DNA of 64,000 nucleotides from Leptolyngbya iicbica LK. Its GTDB lineage: Bacteria > Cyanobacteriota > Cyanobacteriia > Phormidesmidales > Phormidesmidaceae. Positions 18,515-28,020 of the stretch are shown here, in pieces (within the stretch, counting starts at the first letter, position 1; every line of letters starts with the position of its first letter). The stretch is taken from positions 62,001 to 126,000 of the forward strand of contig NZ_QVFV01000007.1 in the NCBI RefSeq assembly GCF_004212215.1, read 5' to 3'. The notes beneath the pieces were generated by a model. That model was given only the letters and a program-made list of their open reading frames with translations, had not been told where the DNA came from and ran no database searches. The position numbers were made by a program, and so were the translations under genes.

Positions 18515-20980
18515 TCAAGGGGCGATCGCGGCTGGCTGCTCAGTATCCGGTGAGGCCCGCTCCGGCTGTTTGAGATACGTGGCCAACCAGCGCTCCATTT
18601 CCCACAGCACATGACCAACCGCTTCGCGCGACTCATAGCCGTGCCCTTCCAACGGTAGTTCGACCCAACGGACCGTGCCGCCGAGCCCTTTGATTGCGCC
18701 ATAGAGCCGTTCGCTTTGAATCGGATACGTGCCCGCATTTTCGTCATTGGCCCCATGAATTAAGAGCAACGGTTCATTAATCTTTGCCGCGTGGGTGAAA
18801 GGCGACATCGTTAAATAGGTATCGGTCGCGTCCCAAAAGGTGCGTTGCTCACCCTGAAAGCCAAAGGGCGTCAGACTGCGGTTGTAGGCTCCGCTATTGG
18901 CAATCCCCGCTTGGAATAAATCGGTGTGGGCCAGCAAGTTAGCCGCGGTGAACGCACCATAAGAATGGCCGCCGATCGCCAGTTGATCGCGCCGACTAAT
19001 GCCCTGTTCAACCAGATAGTTCACCACCGCCTCAGCACTCTGAGTGAGTTGTTCCACATAGGTATCGTTTGGTTCAGCGTCGCCTTCGCCAATGATGGGC
19101 ATGGTCGGCCCCATGACGATGGCATACCCCTGAGTCAACAAAAAGCGGGGATCATAGGCGTAGGGACGACGAAAGGCATTTTCCGCCGTGGTGACCTGCG
19201 AAGCGGCATCGCGACTTTTGAACTCTTGGGGATAGGCCCACAGAAACGTTGGCAGTGGTCCATCCGTGGCGGGATCATGACCCGGTGGGAGATACAGCGT
19301 CGCCGATAGCATCACACCATCGGCTCGCTCATAACGAATCACCTGGGGCACCAAATCTCGATACCAAGGACGCGGGTCGGCAAAGTCGGTTAGCGCGATC
19401 GCCTCGCCCGTCATCAAATCGTGTCGCCAATAATTGGGGGTTTCCGCCGTCGATTCGCGGTGGGTGATGATTTGGGTGGCGTCATCATTCAGCAAGGCCA
19501 CCACAGATTCGTAATAGGGATCAGCCGCTTGCCACAGGCGGGTTTTTGCTTGCGTGGCGAGGTGCCAGCGATCGAGAAAGGGATACACGCCCTCGGGCGA
19601 CGCGCCCCGTCCCCGGAGGTAAAGGCTCTGTTGATCGGGAGAAAGCATGAGGACGCGGCGTTGATAGGGACCAGGCGTCGTCATCGGTTGGCCCGGATCG
19701 TTGTAGCGGTCTTGATAATCGCGATCGTCCAGCAGCGTTGGCGGCTGTGCTGGAGTTTCCGGATTGAGCTGCCAAACGCGGACGCGGCGGGTGTCGTACC
19801 AGGCTTCAATGCCGAGGGCGAGGGTGTCGTGGCCCCAGAGAATGTCGTTGTAGCGGAGTTGGGTTTGCCACAGCGGTTCAGGCGGCTGCTGAAAGGGGGC
19901 CGACAGTTGAAATACGGCGTCGCGGTACTCGACTTCGGCGCTGGCATCTCCCCCGTCGAGGGCTTCGATCCAGTACAGGGTGGCGGGGCGATCGCTGCGC
20001 CAACCCGTCGTACGTCGGCCAGTGCGCACCGAGTCAAAGGTGACCGGAATATCATCGGCCAGCGGCAAGTCATCCACGCGATATACCTCTTCCCCCGCTT
20101 GATTGAGCACGCTGATGCGTTTAGGAAAGAGTCGTGCGGGCACCTGGTAGGAAAACGGTCGCTGGATTGTGCGCAAGAGAATCCACTGGCCATCGGGGGA
20201 GGGCGCAGCGGCGGCGATCAGTTGGGGAGCGGTCAACACAATGCGATCGCCCTGCAAATCCACGCGCGCCAGTTCTGAGGTGAGGTAATGCTCAAACAGG
20301 GCTTCATCCGCGGGCGACTCTAGCAAGTTAGTGTAGGTGCGTACCGGAGCAGTGCGCCCCAGGTTTTGCTCAATGCGCGGCCCCGTCGGAACGGCGTGGG
20401 CGATCGGCGCTGGCCCCAAATTAGCGGGCACCATTTTGCAGAGCAGGCCGGCATCGTTCGCCAGCCAACGACAGGGCGCACCGTAGGTATTGTTGAGGGT
20501 GGGCTCGGTCAGTTGCCAGGCTTTGGCCGTTGTCATATCGGCGACCCACAGCGCCACACCCGTCGGTTCATCCAGGGTGAACGCCAGCAGATTACCCGTG
20601 GGCGACCAGCGGAAATTGCGAATGCCCGCAGCTTGGGGAAGGGCGATGTCCACTTGCTCGCCAGTGGCGATCGCTTGCACCGTCAGGCCCACAAACCCAT
20701 AGGCCTGGGCGGGCGCTCTCAAGGCCGGGTTGAGCTGCAGCCCAGCCAGTTCTAGCCGGGGTTGGGCCAACTCCGCGAGTGGCGTCAAGGCGGGACGATG
20801 CAGCCGCACGAGCCATTGGTGATTGGGGGAAATAATCACGCCCGGATACCAGGGCGTATCCAGCATCGAGGCGATGGGTTCGGGCGGTTGTTGCCAGGTG
20901 GCTTGGGCCATTGCAGGAATGAAAGAAACGCTAATTAGGCCGACGACAATTCCTAATAGACGGCGAAATGGCTTTTTCAT
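18515..20980 (-). CDS. Secreted S9-family serine peptidase (glutamyl endopeptidase-like)
   Basis: 821 residues from ATG 20980 (a TTG at 20986 is possible). A signal peptide (MKKPFRRLLGIVVGLISVSF, then MAQA) directs export. Residues 40-540 form the beta-propeller-type domain (for example FRWSPTGNLLAFTLDEPTGVALW, SPDGQWILLRTIQ). The C-terminal alpha/beta hydrolase holds the triad: Ser in GGHSYGAF (about residue 673), Asp in IHGANDE, His in PLEGHGYES. The order and length match S9D chloroplast-type glutamyl endopeptidases. It likely degrades peptides in the periplasm or thylakoid lumen; the substrate is inferred from the family. Confidence 0.9.
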   Translation of the reverse strand: MKKPFRRLLGIVVGLISVSFIPAMAQATWQQPPEPIASMLDTPWYPGVIISPNHQWLVRLHRPALTPLAELAQPRLELAGLQLNPALRAPAQAYGFVGLTVQAIATGEQVDIALPQAAGIRNFRWSPTGNLLAFTLDEPTGVALWVADMTTAKAWQLTEPTLNNTYGAPCRWLANDAGLLCKMVPANLGPAPIAHAVPTGPRIEQNLGRTAPVRTYTNLLESPADEALFEHYLTSELARVDLQGDRIVLTAPQLIAAAAPSPDGQWILLRTIQRPFSYQVPARLFPKRISVLNQAGEEVYRVDDLPLADDIPVTFDSVRTGRRTTGWRSDRPATLYWIEALDGGDASAEVEYRDAVFQLSAPFQQPPEPLWQTQLRYNDILWGHDTLALGIEAWYDTRRVRVWQLNPETPAQPPTLLDDRDYQDRYNDPGQPMTTPGPYQRRVLMLSPDQQSLYLRGRGASPEGVYPFLDRWHLATQAKTRLWQAADPYYESVVALLNDDATQIITHRESTAETPNYWRHDLMTGEAIALTDFADPRPWYRDLVPQVIRYERADGVMLSATLYLPPGHDPATDGPLPTFLWAYPQEFKSRDAASQVTTAENAFRRPYAYDPRFLLTQGYAIVMGPTMPIIGEGDAEPNDTYVEQLTQSAEAVVNYLVEQGISRRDQLAIGGHSYGAFTAANLLAHTDLFQAGIANSGAYNRSLTPFGFQGEQRTFWDATDTYLTMSPFTHAAKINEPLLLIHGANDENAGTYPIQSERLYGAIKGLGGTVRWVELPLEGHGYESREAVGHVLWEMERWLATYLKQPERASPDTEQPAAIAP

Positions 20981-21467
20981 CAGCAAGACATTAGGCGACG
21001 GTCGGCAACTTTGTTGTTTATCCTGCCATGTTTGAGTTGTAAAAGTCTTGTGGAGAGAAAAACATCCGCAATTCTCAACGGATCGGAAATTAAATGATGT
21101 GCTGATTTATCCCCTCGCGGGAGGGGTGCCTGTAGGGCGGGGTGGGTTCCGACGCGGGCTCTTATCCCTTCTGAGGATGCGATTTCTATGAGTCACGGGT
21201 GCTCCAGCGGCAACGGTTGGCGTCGAGTCATCAAGCGGCCAGGGAACGCTTTTTTGGGCATGTTAACCCTAGCAACCCCCGTTAGATAGAATTGGTACAA
21301 CCTAAAGAGCTTTCGTCAAGGTTGACGTTTGCGGCGATCGCTTCTTTCACTGTCAACCACTTGCAACAGCAAACAACTGTCTAGCTGGGTTGTGTCAAGG
21401 TGCTGGCACCCGGCTTAGCAATGTGTTGCCCCCCACGAAGTATTTGCTGTTCTTTCCTGAATTTCTG
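20981..21467. other. Intergenic region with a dispersed GC-rich repeat
   Basis: About 487 bp between two divergent genes, with both promoters. It holds one copy of the CCCCTC...GGGTGGGTT element (separate entry). The rest has no recognised structure; TAGAATTGG-like AT-rich strings near 21286 could belong to the promoter of the GGDEF/EAL gene. Confidence 0.45.
21110..21149 (+). repeat. Dispersed GC-rich hairpin element, copy A
   Basis: A 40-bp sequence starting TCCCCTCGCGGGAGGGG and ending GGGTGGGTT. CCCCTC pairs with GAGGGG across a GCGG-like loop. A second copy in the same orientation lies at 46815-46854, followed there by an inverted copy. This is an intergenic small dispersed repeat; I know of no function. 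Confidence 0.7.
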
Positions 21468-24400
21468 ATGGCCCACTCTTCCCGCGCGAACTCTCCCCCT
21501 CAGTTAGAAAACAATTTCCTGGCGATCAATCCAGAAGCATTAACCCTGCTCCAAATGATTTCGATGGAAGTCAGCAAAGCCGCTGATTTTGAGTCGGCGT
21601 TGACCTGCCTGCTAGAGCTCGTGTGTAGCCACACAGCATGGGTTTATGGGGAAGTGTGGCTGCCCTCAGGCCCTCAAGTGCTAAAGCATAGCGGGGTCTG
21701 GTTTGCCTCACATCCGCAATATCATGCCTTTAGCCAAGGGAGCCAGACTTGGACGTTTGAGGCGGGACAAGGCTTGCCTGGGCGCGTCTATCACTCGGGG
21801 CAAACCGAGTGGATTGCCGATGTCGCAGAGGCCTCATCGTCTCTGTTTAAGCGCCGCGATTTGGCGGCGGAATATGGCTTGGGCGCGGCTGTCGGGGTGC
21901 CCGTTTCGCTCGACGATGACACCCTGATGGTGCTGGTGTTTTTGATGAATGAGGCGCATGCTTGCGATCGCCTCCAGATTCATCTAGTCGAAGCCGTCGC
22001 CGCCCATTTAGGCGCGATCTTGCGGCTCAAACGCACCGAAGCTGAGCTTTTGACCCACCAGCAATATTTGCAACGGTTAATGAATACCCTGCCGGGGATT
22101 GTGTTTACGGCCAAAGGCCCCCCCGACTGGAAGATGCGATCGCTCAGTGACGGTTGCCTGCGCCTCACCGGCTATAGCCATGCCGATCTGACCACCGAAA
22201 CTGACCCGATCTCTTATAACGACATCACCCATCCTGACGATTTGCCCGGAGTGCTGGCCGCGATTCAGCAAGCGCTCTCGGCGGCGCAATTTTACGAGGT
22301 AGAGTACCGGATCATCACCCGCAGCGGTGAAACCAAATGGGTATGGGAAAAAGGGCAGGGCGTTTTAGATCAGCAGGGCAATCCCATCGGGCTGGAGGGG
22401 TTTATCACTGATATTTCGACTCTCAAGCAGGCCGAAACGGCGTTGCGCGAAAGTGAAACCCGTTACCGCATGCTGGCAGAGCGATCGCTCGACCTGATCT
22501 CACAACACGACCTGCATGGCAACATTCAGTACATGTCTTCGGGCTGTCAGAATTTGTTGGGCTATGCCGCCGCCGAACTTGTCGGCAAATCACCCATGTG
22601 GCTCGTGCATCCCCAAGACCACCGACACGTTGTTCATTACTTCCGCCAATTTTTAAGCCGCCAAACCACGCACCCCTTGCGGTTCCGCATGCGGCATCGC
22701 GATGGCTCCTATCGCTGGTTTGAAACCATTAGCTGCATGATGGAGCAGTCCATCCTGACGGATGAGGCCCAAGTGTTGGCCGTGACCCGGGACGTGACGC
22801 AAACCGTGGAAGCCGAAACGACCCTGGTTGATCGAGAAAAGTTTCTCAATCTCGTGCTCGATAGCATTCCTCAACGCCTGTTTTGGAAAGACCACAACGG
22901 CGTTTATCGGGGCTGTAACCAGACGTTTGCCGAGAGTATTGGGCTGCCGACGACGGCGGCTGTGGTGGGCAAGACTGACTACGACATTGCGGCCTATTCG
23001 CCCGAAGCGGCCCGCCAGTTTCGGCAGCAAGATCACCAGATCATGCAAAATAATTGGCCTGAGATTAACGTCCTAGAGCAGCATGGCCAGGGGGCCGAGC
23101 AAACCTGGATTAATGTCAGCAAATTTCCCATTCACAATGCCGAACAGCAGGTGGTCGGCGTACTCGGTAGCTTAGAAGATGTGAGCGATCGCATCGAGTT
23201 TCAGCAAAGTCTTAACCGTCGCGAACAGTATTTGACTGCCCTGGTCGAGCTGCAGCGCCAGCTCCTTGATTTAGACGACACCTGGAACCATGAGCGATTT
23301 GAGGCCACCCTCGAACCCTTGGCGACCGCCACTGGCGCCAGTCGCGCCCTGTTATATGTCGTTGATGCTCACGACCCGAGCCGCCTGTTACAAACCGCGC
23401 AGTGGACGGATGCCGAGACGCCCTCGACCTTTGGCGATCCCCAAGTGGCGGTCTTGGCGCGCGATGGCGCTCTGGCCGACTGGACCGCTGCATTGGCCCA
23501 AGGTGAATGCATAAACCAAACGGTGGATGAGTTTCCGCCAGCAATTCGGCCCATTTGGGGAGCGCCGCCGTCTAATGTGAAATCCATTTTGTTATTGCCG
23601 TTGCTGATTCGCGGGCACTTTAACGGCTTGGTGGGATTTAGCAATTGCCAGGTGGCGCGGCAGTGGTCGCCGTCTGAAGTGACGTTGTTGCGGGTGGCTG
23701 CCAACGCGATCGCGATCGCCATGGAGCGTTTACAAGCCGAGCAGTCACGACAACAGGCCGAGAGCAAATATCGCAGCATTTTTGAAAACGCCGTTGAAGG
23801 GATTTTTCAAACCACCACTGAGGGGCGCTACATCACCGTCAACCCGATGTTGGCGAAGATCTATGGCTATGACTCGCCGGATGATTTGATCACCAGTTTG
23901 ACCAATATTGCCACTGAGCTCTACGTGGATGTGCACCAGCGCCACACGTTTGTGGAACGCATGCTCCGGGACGGCGCGGTGATCGGCTATGAGTCGGCGG
24001 TATACCGCAAAGACGGCAGCATCATCTGGATTTCGGAATCGGCCCGCACGATTTTCGATGCCCAAGGACAGATCATGGGGTTTGAGGGCACGGTCGAAGA
24101 CATCACCCAGCGCAAACAGGCAGAAATCGAGCTGCACCAGCGCGATCGCCTACTGGAAGGGGTGGCTCAAGCGAGCCAGCAGTTGCTCACCAACCTCAAT
24201 GTCGAAGACTCCATTCACAAAATGCTGGCCACCCTGGGCGAGGCTGCTGCTGCCGATCGCGTCTACATTTACGAAAATCATCTGCATCCGATATCCGGTG
24301 AGCCCTGCATGAGCATGCGCTACGAATGGACGCAAGCCCACATTACTCCCAGCATCCATCAATCGCACTGGCAAAACAAATGCTATAGCGAACACGGCCT

Positions 24401-26012
24401 CATTCGCTGGTATCGCGCCTTGCAGGCAGGGCAGTCCATCCGGGGACGAGTGAGTACCCTGCCACTCCAAGAACAAGACTTGTTGAGCCGGGATGCGATC
24501 GCGTCGATTTTGATGGTGCCGATCTTCATTGACCAGGACTTGTGGGGCTACATCGGGTTTGACGCTTGCGACCCCGACCGCGACTGGACCCCCAGTGAAG
24601 AATCCATTTTGGTGACGATCGCCGCCAGTGTTGGCGGTGCCCTCAAGCGCCAACACACCGAAGCCCAAATGCGCTACCAGGCGTTTCATGATCCCCTCAC
24701 GGGGCTGCCCAATCGCACCGCCTTTAATCAAGAACTGCCGCTGATCATCACCGCCGCCCGTCGCCGCGACCAGAGGGTAGCGGTCATGTTTTTAGACCTG
24801 GATCGGTTCAAAAATATCAACGACACCCTCGGCCATGCGATCGGCGATCAGCTCTTGGTACAGGCCACCCAGCGTTTGAGTGACGGTTTGCGCCGCGAAG
24901 ATTTACTCGCCCGGTGGGGCGGCGACGAGTTCACGCTGATCTTGCAAAACATTGACAGCCTCGACGAAGCGAGTCGCGTCGCTGAGCGTCTGAGCCAAAA
25001 ACTCAAGCCCCCCTTCCTGATTGAGAACCACGAACTTTACGTGACCAGCAGCATCGGGATCGCCGTCTTTCCGCAAGATGGGGATAGCGTCACTACCCTG
25101 TTGCAAAATGCCGACGCCGCCATGTATGCCGCCAAAGCCGCTGGTCGCAATACCCATCGCTTTTACACCTCGACCCTGAGTTCCCACGCTTCCCAACAGC
25201 TGCTCCTCGAAAAACACCTGCATCAAGCGTTACAGCGCGAAGAGTTTCGCCTCTACTTTCAGCCTCAAATTGATGTGGCCCAGGGACGCATCTGCCGGAT
25301 TGAGGCGTTGTTGCGCTGGCGCAGTCCAGAACTGGGTGAAGTTATGCCCAATCAGTTTATTCCCATAGCGGAGGAAATCGGCCTCATTATTCCCCTCGGT
25401 GACTGGGTGCTCAAGCAAGCCTGCTGTCAGCTCCAAATCTGGCAAGAGCAAGGCTTTTCCGACTTGGAAATCGCCGTGAATCTATCGGCGCGGCAGCTGC
25501 ATCATGCGACCCTGGTGCAAGACGTGGAACAGGTGCTGGCGGCCTTTGACTTGGCCCCCCAGTCGCTGGAGCTGGAGGTGACTGAAACCGCAGCGTTGTC
25601 GAACTTGGACGTTTCCATCGCGACGCTGCAACAACTCCGCCAGCTAGGCATTCGCTTGGTGATGGATGATTTTGGCACCGGTTATTCATCCCTCAGTTAT
25701 TTGAAGCGGTTGCCGTTTCATGGCTTGAAAATCGATCGCTCTTTTGTCGAAAACATTCCCAACGATGCGCAAGATATGGCCATGCTCAAGGCCGTCGTGG
25801 CGCTAGGGCAAGCGCTGCAATTGGGCTTGGTGGCCGAAGGGGTCGAAACCCCCGAACAAGCCACCTACTTGAGAAGTCTAGGGTGTGAGCAGATGCAGGG
25901 GTATTGGTTTAGTCGTCCTTTGAGTCGTCAGGCCATGACGGCGTTTTTGCAACGGCACTGGCCTCACTACAATACAGACAACACAACTGGCGTCACGAAA
26001 CAGGAATCATGA
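21468..26012 (+). CDS. Multi-sensor diguanylate cyclase/phosphodiesterase (GAF-PAS3-GAF-PAS-GAF-GGDEF-EAL)
   Basis: 1514 residues from ATG 21468 (MAHSSRANSPPQ; a frame 78 bp longer exists). Order: GAF (residues 30-190), PAS (205-320), PAS (330-450), PAS (460-580), GAF (585-760), PAS (770-880), GAF (890-1050), GGDEF (1060-1220) and EAL (1240-1500). GGDEF residues 1151-1155 are intact, with an RRED inhibitory site just upstream; the EAL motif (1279-1281), DDFGTGYSS and KIDRSFV are also intact. Both synthesis and hydrolysis of cyclic di-GMP are therefore possible. No membrane helix, so cytoplasmic. Its stop overlaps the next gene by 4 bp. Confidence 0.93.
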   Translation: MAHSSRANSPPQLENNFLAINPEALTLLQMISMEVSKAADFESALTCLLELVCSHTAWVYGEVWLPSGPQVLKHSGVWFASHPQYHAFSQGSQTWTFEAGQGLPGRVYHSGQTEWIADVAEASSSLFKRRDLAAEYGLGAAVGVPVSLDDDTLMVLVFLMNEAHACDRLQIHLVEAVAAHLGAILRLKRTEAELLTHQQYLQRLMNTLPGIVFTAKGPPDWKMRSLSDGCLRLTGYSHADLTTETDPISYNDITHPDDLPGVLAAIQQALSAAQFYEVEYRIITRSGETKWVWEKGQGVLDQQGNPIGLEGFITDISTLKQAETALRESETRYRMLAERSLDLISQHDLHGNIQYMSSGCQNLLGYAAAELVGKSPMWLVHPQDHRHVVHYFRQFLSRQTTHPLRFRMRHRDGSYRWFETISCMMEQSILTDEAQVLAVTRDVTQTVEAETTLVDREKFLNLVLDSIPQRLFWKDHNGVYRGCNQTFAESIGLPTTAAVVGKTDYDIAAYSPEAARQFRQQDHQIMQNNWPEINVLEQHGQGAEQTWINVSKFPIHNAEQQVVGVLGSLEDVSDRIEFQQSLNRREQYLTALVELQRQLLDLDDTWNHERFEATLEPLATATGASRALLYVVDAHDPSRLLQTAQWTDAETPSTFGDPQVAVLARDGALADWTAALAQGECINQTVDEFPPAIRPIWGAPPSNVKSILLLPLLIRGHFNGLVGFSNCQVARQWSPSEVTLLRVAANAIAIAMERLQAEQSRQQAESKYRSIFENAVEGIFQTTTEGRYITVNPMLAKIYGYDSPDDLITSLTNIATELYVDVHQRHTFVERMLRDGAVIGYESAVYRKDGSIIWISESARTIFDAQGQIMGFEGTVEDITQRKQAEIELHQRDRLLEGVAQASQQLLTNLNVEDSIHKMLATLGEAAAADRVYIYENHLHPISGEPCMSMRYEWTQAHITPSIHQSHWQNKCYSEHGLIRWYRALQAGQSIRGRVSTLPLQEQDLLSRDAIASILMVPIFIDQDLWGYIGFDACDPDRDWTPSEESILVTIAASVGGALKRQHTEAQMRYQAFHDPLTGLPNRTAFNQELPLIITAARRRDQRVAVMFLDLDRFKNINDTLGHAIGDQLLVQATQRLSDGLRREDLLARWGGDEFTLILQNIDSLDEASRVAERLSQKLKPPFLIENHELYVTSSIGIAVFPQDGDSVTTLLQNADAAMYAAKAAGRNTHRFYTSTLSSHASQQLLLEKHLHQALQREEFRLYFQPQIDVAQGRICRIEALLRWRSPELGEVMPNQFIPIAEEIGLIIPLGDWVLKQACCQLQIWQEQGFSDLEIAVNLSARQLHHATLVQDVEQVLAAFDLAPQSLELEVTETAALSNLDVSIATLQQLRQLGIRLVMDDFGTGYSSLSYLKRLPFHGLKIDRSFVENIPNDAQDMAMLKAVVALGQALQLGLVAEGVETPEQATYLRSLGCEQMQGYWFSRPLSRQAMTAFLQRHWPHYNTDNTTGVTKQES

Positions 26013-26371
26013 TGGTGCGATCGCTGCTCAAGTTCGGGCTCTGCCTGCTCGCTGTGCTCTGTAGTGGACTGCTCTGGCTCCCGCTGGGGGCGACGGCAGG
26101 AGACTTACAAGAGCCAGAGGCGTCGGCACCGGCTTTGTTTGAAACTCACTGTGCAGGCTGTCACGTCGGCGGGGGCAACATCGTGCGACGGCGCAAAACT
26201 TTGAAGCAGCGAGCCCTAGAACGCAATGGCGTAGATTCCGTCGCGGCGATCGCTAATCTGATCACTAATGGCAAAGGCATTATGTCGGCCTATCGCGATC
26301 GCCTCACCGCAGCAGAAATCGATCAACTCGCCCAGTACGTTTGGCAACAAGCCCAAGACGACTGGCAGTAA
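26009..26371 (+). CDS. Cytochrome c6-like small exported c-type cytochrome
   Basis: 120 residues. A signal peptide (about 31 residues, hydrophobic core LLKFGLCLLAVLCSGLLWLP) exports it to the lumen/periplasm. The haem site is CAGCH, with ALFETHCAGCHVGGGN in front as in cytochrome c6. A KGIMSAY motif supplies the likely axial Met, and LAQYVWQQAQDDW ends the protein. The RRRKTLKQRALERNG stretch is more basic than in PetJ and points to a c6-like paralogue (c6B/c6C type), so I leave the symbol blank. Its start ATGATG overlaps the GGDEF/EAL stop, which is unusual company. Confidence 0.88.
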   Translation: MMVRSLLKFGLCLLAVLCSGLLWLPLGATAGDLQEPEASAPALFETHCAGCHVGGGNIVRRRKTLKQRALERNGVDSVAAIANLITNGKGIMSAYRDRLTAAEIDQLAQYVWQQAQDDWQ

Positions 26372-26475
26372 CCCCTGCACCACACCGCAAAGGGGAGCAA
26401 TGGCATTCTATTTGGCCTGTACCCGCACCCAATGATTATCATGAAACTCAGCGTTGCAGTCGAGTCTATCCTTCT

Positions 26476-27144
26476 ATGACCCTGTCCCTCGCCCCGTTCA
26501 AGACCCGCGATCGCTATCAGCATCAGTACAACGCCACTTGGCAAGACTATGTGGCAGTGCGCGATAGTGACGCGATCGACTGGCAAAAAATCGCTTTTGA
26601 CGAAGGATGGTTGTGGATTGATATGGGATCAGAAGGGCCAAACCACGCTTCTTTGAGTGACTTAATTACTATCATCATTGGCTTTTGGGCCTTTCTGCAT
26701 CCAGATACGCCGCTGCAATCCTATGGGCGATGCTTGATTGAGCATCCTGATACCCAAGCCTGCGCCCCTGATCTGGTGCTCTATCGAGGGGATGACATAC
26801 CGCGTTGGCAAAGTGGGGAACCGCGCCGGATCGTCGCACCCAGCCAGCGCCTGCCGGACTTGGTCGGCGAAATATCTGACACGACCCTGAGCCTTGATTT
26901 AGACGAGCAAAAGCAACTGTATGCCAAATTGCAGATCCCTGAATATTGGGTGGTAGATGTCAAAGGTTTACGACTCTTTGCGTTTGGCCTCACGCCTGCC
27001 GGTGTTTACGAACCGATTCAGACGTCACAAGTGCTGGCTGGACTCGCCATCGACTTAGTCGAGCAGGCGATAGAGCGATCTATGACGGAGACCAACACTG
27101 CCGCCGCCAACTGGGTGATGACTCAGTGGCGATCGCAGCAGTAG
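26476..27144 (+). CDS. Uma2-family (DUF820) restriction-endonuclease-fold protein
   Basis: 222 residues from ATG 26476 (MTLSLAPFKTRDRYQHQYN). The Uma2 family is a PD-(D/E)XK fold very expanded in cyanobacteria. Conserved features are CAPDLVLY (Asp of the active site), DLVGEISDTTLSLDL (Glu region) and KLQIPEYWVVDVKGLRLFAF. N-terminal residues EGWLWIDMGSEGPNH take the usual E(E/D)G...LIxG... place. Catalytic residues seem kept. The biological role of this family is not settled; mobile-element or defence roles are proposed. Confidence 0.88.
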   Translation: MTLSLAPFKTRDRYQHQYNATWQDYVAVRDSDAIDWQKIAFDEGWLWIDMGSEGPNHASLSDLITIIIGFWAFLHPDTPLQSYGRCLIEHPDTQACAPDLVLYRGDDIPRWQSGEPRRIVAPSQRLPDLVGEISDTTLSLDLDEQKQLYAKLQIPEYWVVDVKGLRLFAFGLTPAGVYEPIQTSQVLAGLAIDLVEQAIERSMTETNTAAANWVMTQWRSQQ

Positions 27145-27272
27145 TGCTCAGGTAGGATCGCGTGCGCGGCGAAGACCAAATCCTTGCGATTGATAGCGAC
27201 CTGGCGAAAATCGGCCCCAACAGGAGAGATTAATGCCAGAATGGACGGCAGTTTTTACCATCAGAGAATTTG

Positions 27273-27737
27273 ATGCAGGATCCGTCCGCCCCGCGCCTGA
27301 TCTTAGTGCTACAGTCCGATCCCGCCCATGTCAGCGTGATTCGAGACGTGCTCGCCCATCATGAACTGCAGCCGCAATTGGTGGCGATCGCCGACCCCCA
27401 AGCCGCCCTCGACTATTTGCATCGCCAGGGCGAGTACGCCACGGCCCAGCGCCCCGACCTGATTTTGCTGGATTTGGAGTTAGGCCACAACGCCGAGGGC
27501 ATGGCCGGGGCCAGCAACGGTTATGAGCTTTTAGCGACCATCAAAGGCGATGCGCGATTGCGCCGCATCCCCATCATCGTGCTGACCCTCTCGGACTGTC
27601 CTGACGACATTTTCAACACTTACGCCATTCAGGGTAATTGCTATGTGATTCACCCCAGCGATCGCGACCAACTCACCCACATCTTGCGCCGCATTGAAGA
27701 TTTTTGGCTCAACATTGTGACCCTGCCCCAGGAGTGA
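27273..27737 (+). CDS. Degenerate Rcp1-like response regulator receiver
   Basis: 154 residues from ATG 27273 (TTG 27270 is possible). It is a lone receiver of the phytochrome-partner (Rcp1) type. The phosphoacceptor Asp is present in DLILLDLELG, and the family C-terminus EDFWLN matches. The acidic N-terminal pair expected as EDN reads QSD, and the conserved Lys near CYISKS reads CYVIHPS, so Lys is lost. Phosphotransfer is thus probably weak or absent. It sits 283 bp upstream of the phytochrome gene, which is followed by a normal Rcp1, so this is a diverged duplicate, perhaps a binding competitor. Confidence 0.85.
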   Translation: MQDPSAPRLILVLQSDPAHVSVIRDVLAHHELQPQLVAIADPQAALDYLHRQGEYATAQRPDLILLDLELGHNAEGMAGASNGYELLATIKGDARLRRIPIIVLTLSDCPDDIFNTYAIQGNCYVIHPSDRDQLTHILRRIEDFWLNIVTLPQE

Positions 27738-27808
27738 ACACTGTCACGAGTAAAAATACTTGCAACATTCCGTCAAGGAAGCCCGATTTTTAACACGTTT
27801 ACCTAAGC

Positions 27809-27842
27809 AATTGACTCGTTTTAATACAGCAATGAGTCAATT
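27809..27842. promoter_or_regulatory. Inverted repeat upstream of the phytochrome gene
   Basis: AATTGACTC at 27809-27817 and its complement GAGTCAATT at 27834-27842, separated by 16 nt. It lies about 70-105 bp after the degenerate receiver gene and 180-210 bp before the phytochrome ATG. It could be an operator or a weak terminator; no T run follows at once. The surrounding 283 bp are AT-rich. Confidence 0.45.
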
Positions 27843-28020
27843 TATTGCAATAAAAAACGCTTTGTCTCACCTTTTTTAAACCTTCGCGTTTGTTTAATAA
27901 TTCCCCAGTAGAAACGCCAAATGACTGTTCTATCTTCGAAGTGAAAGGTGCTGTGTTTCCACGCAACGTTTCACAGTGCGGATTTGCTTTTAACAGCCTT
28001 TTAATGCGGAGAGAGTGGAT

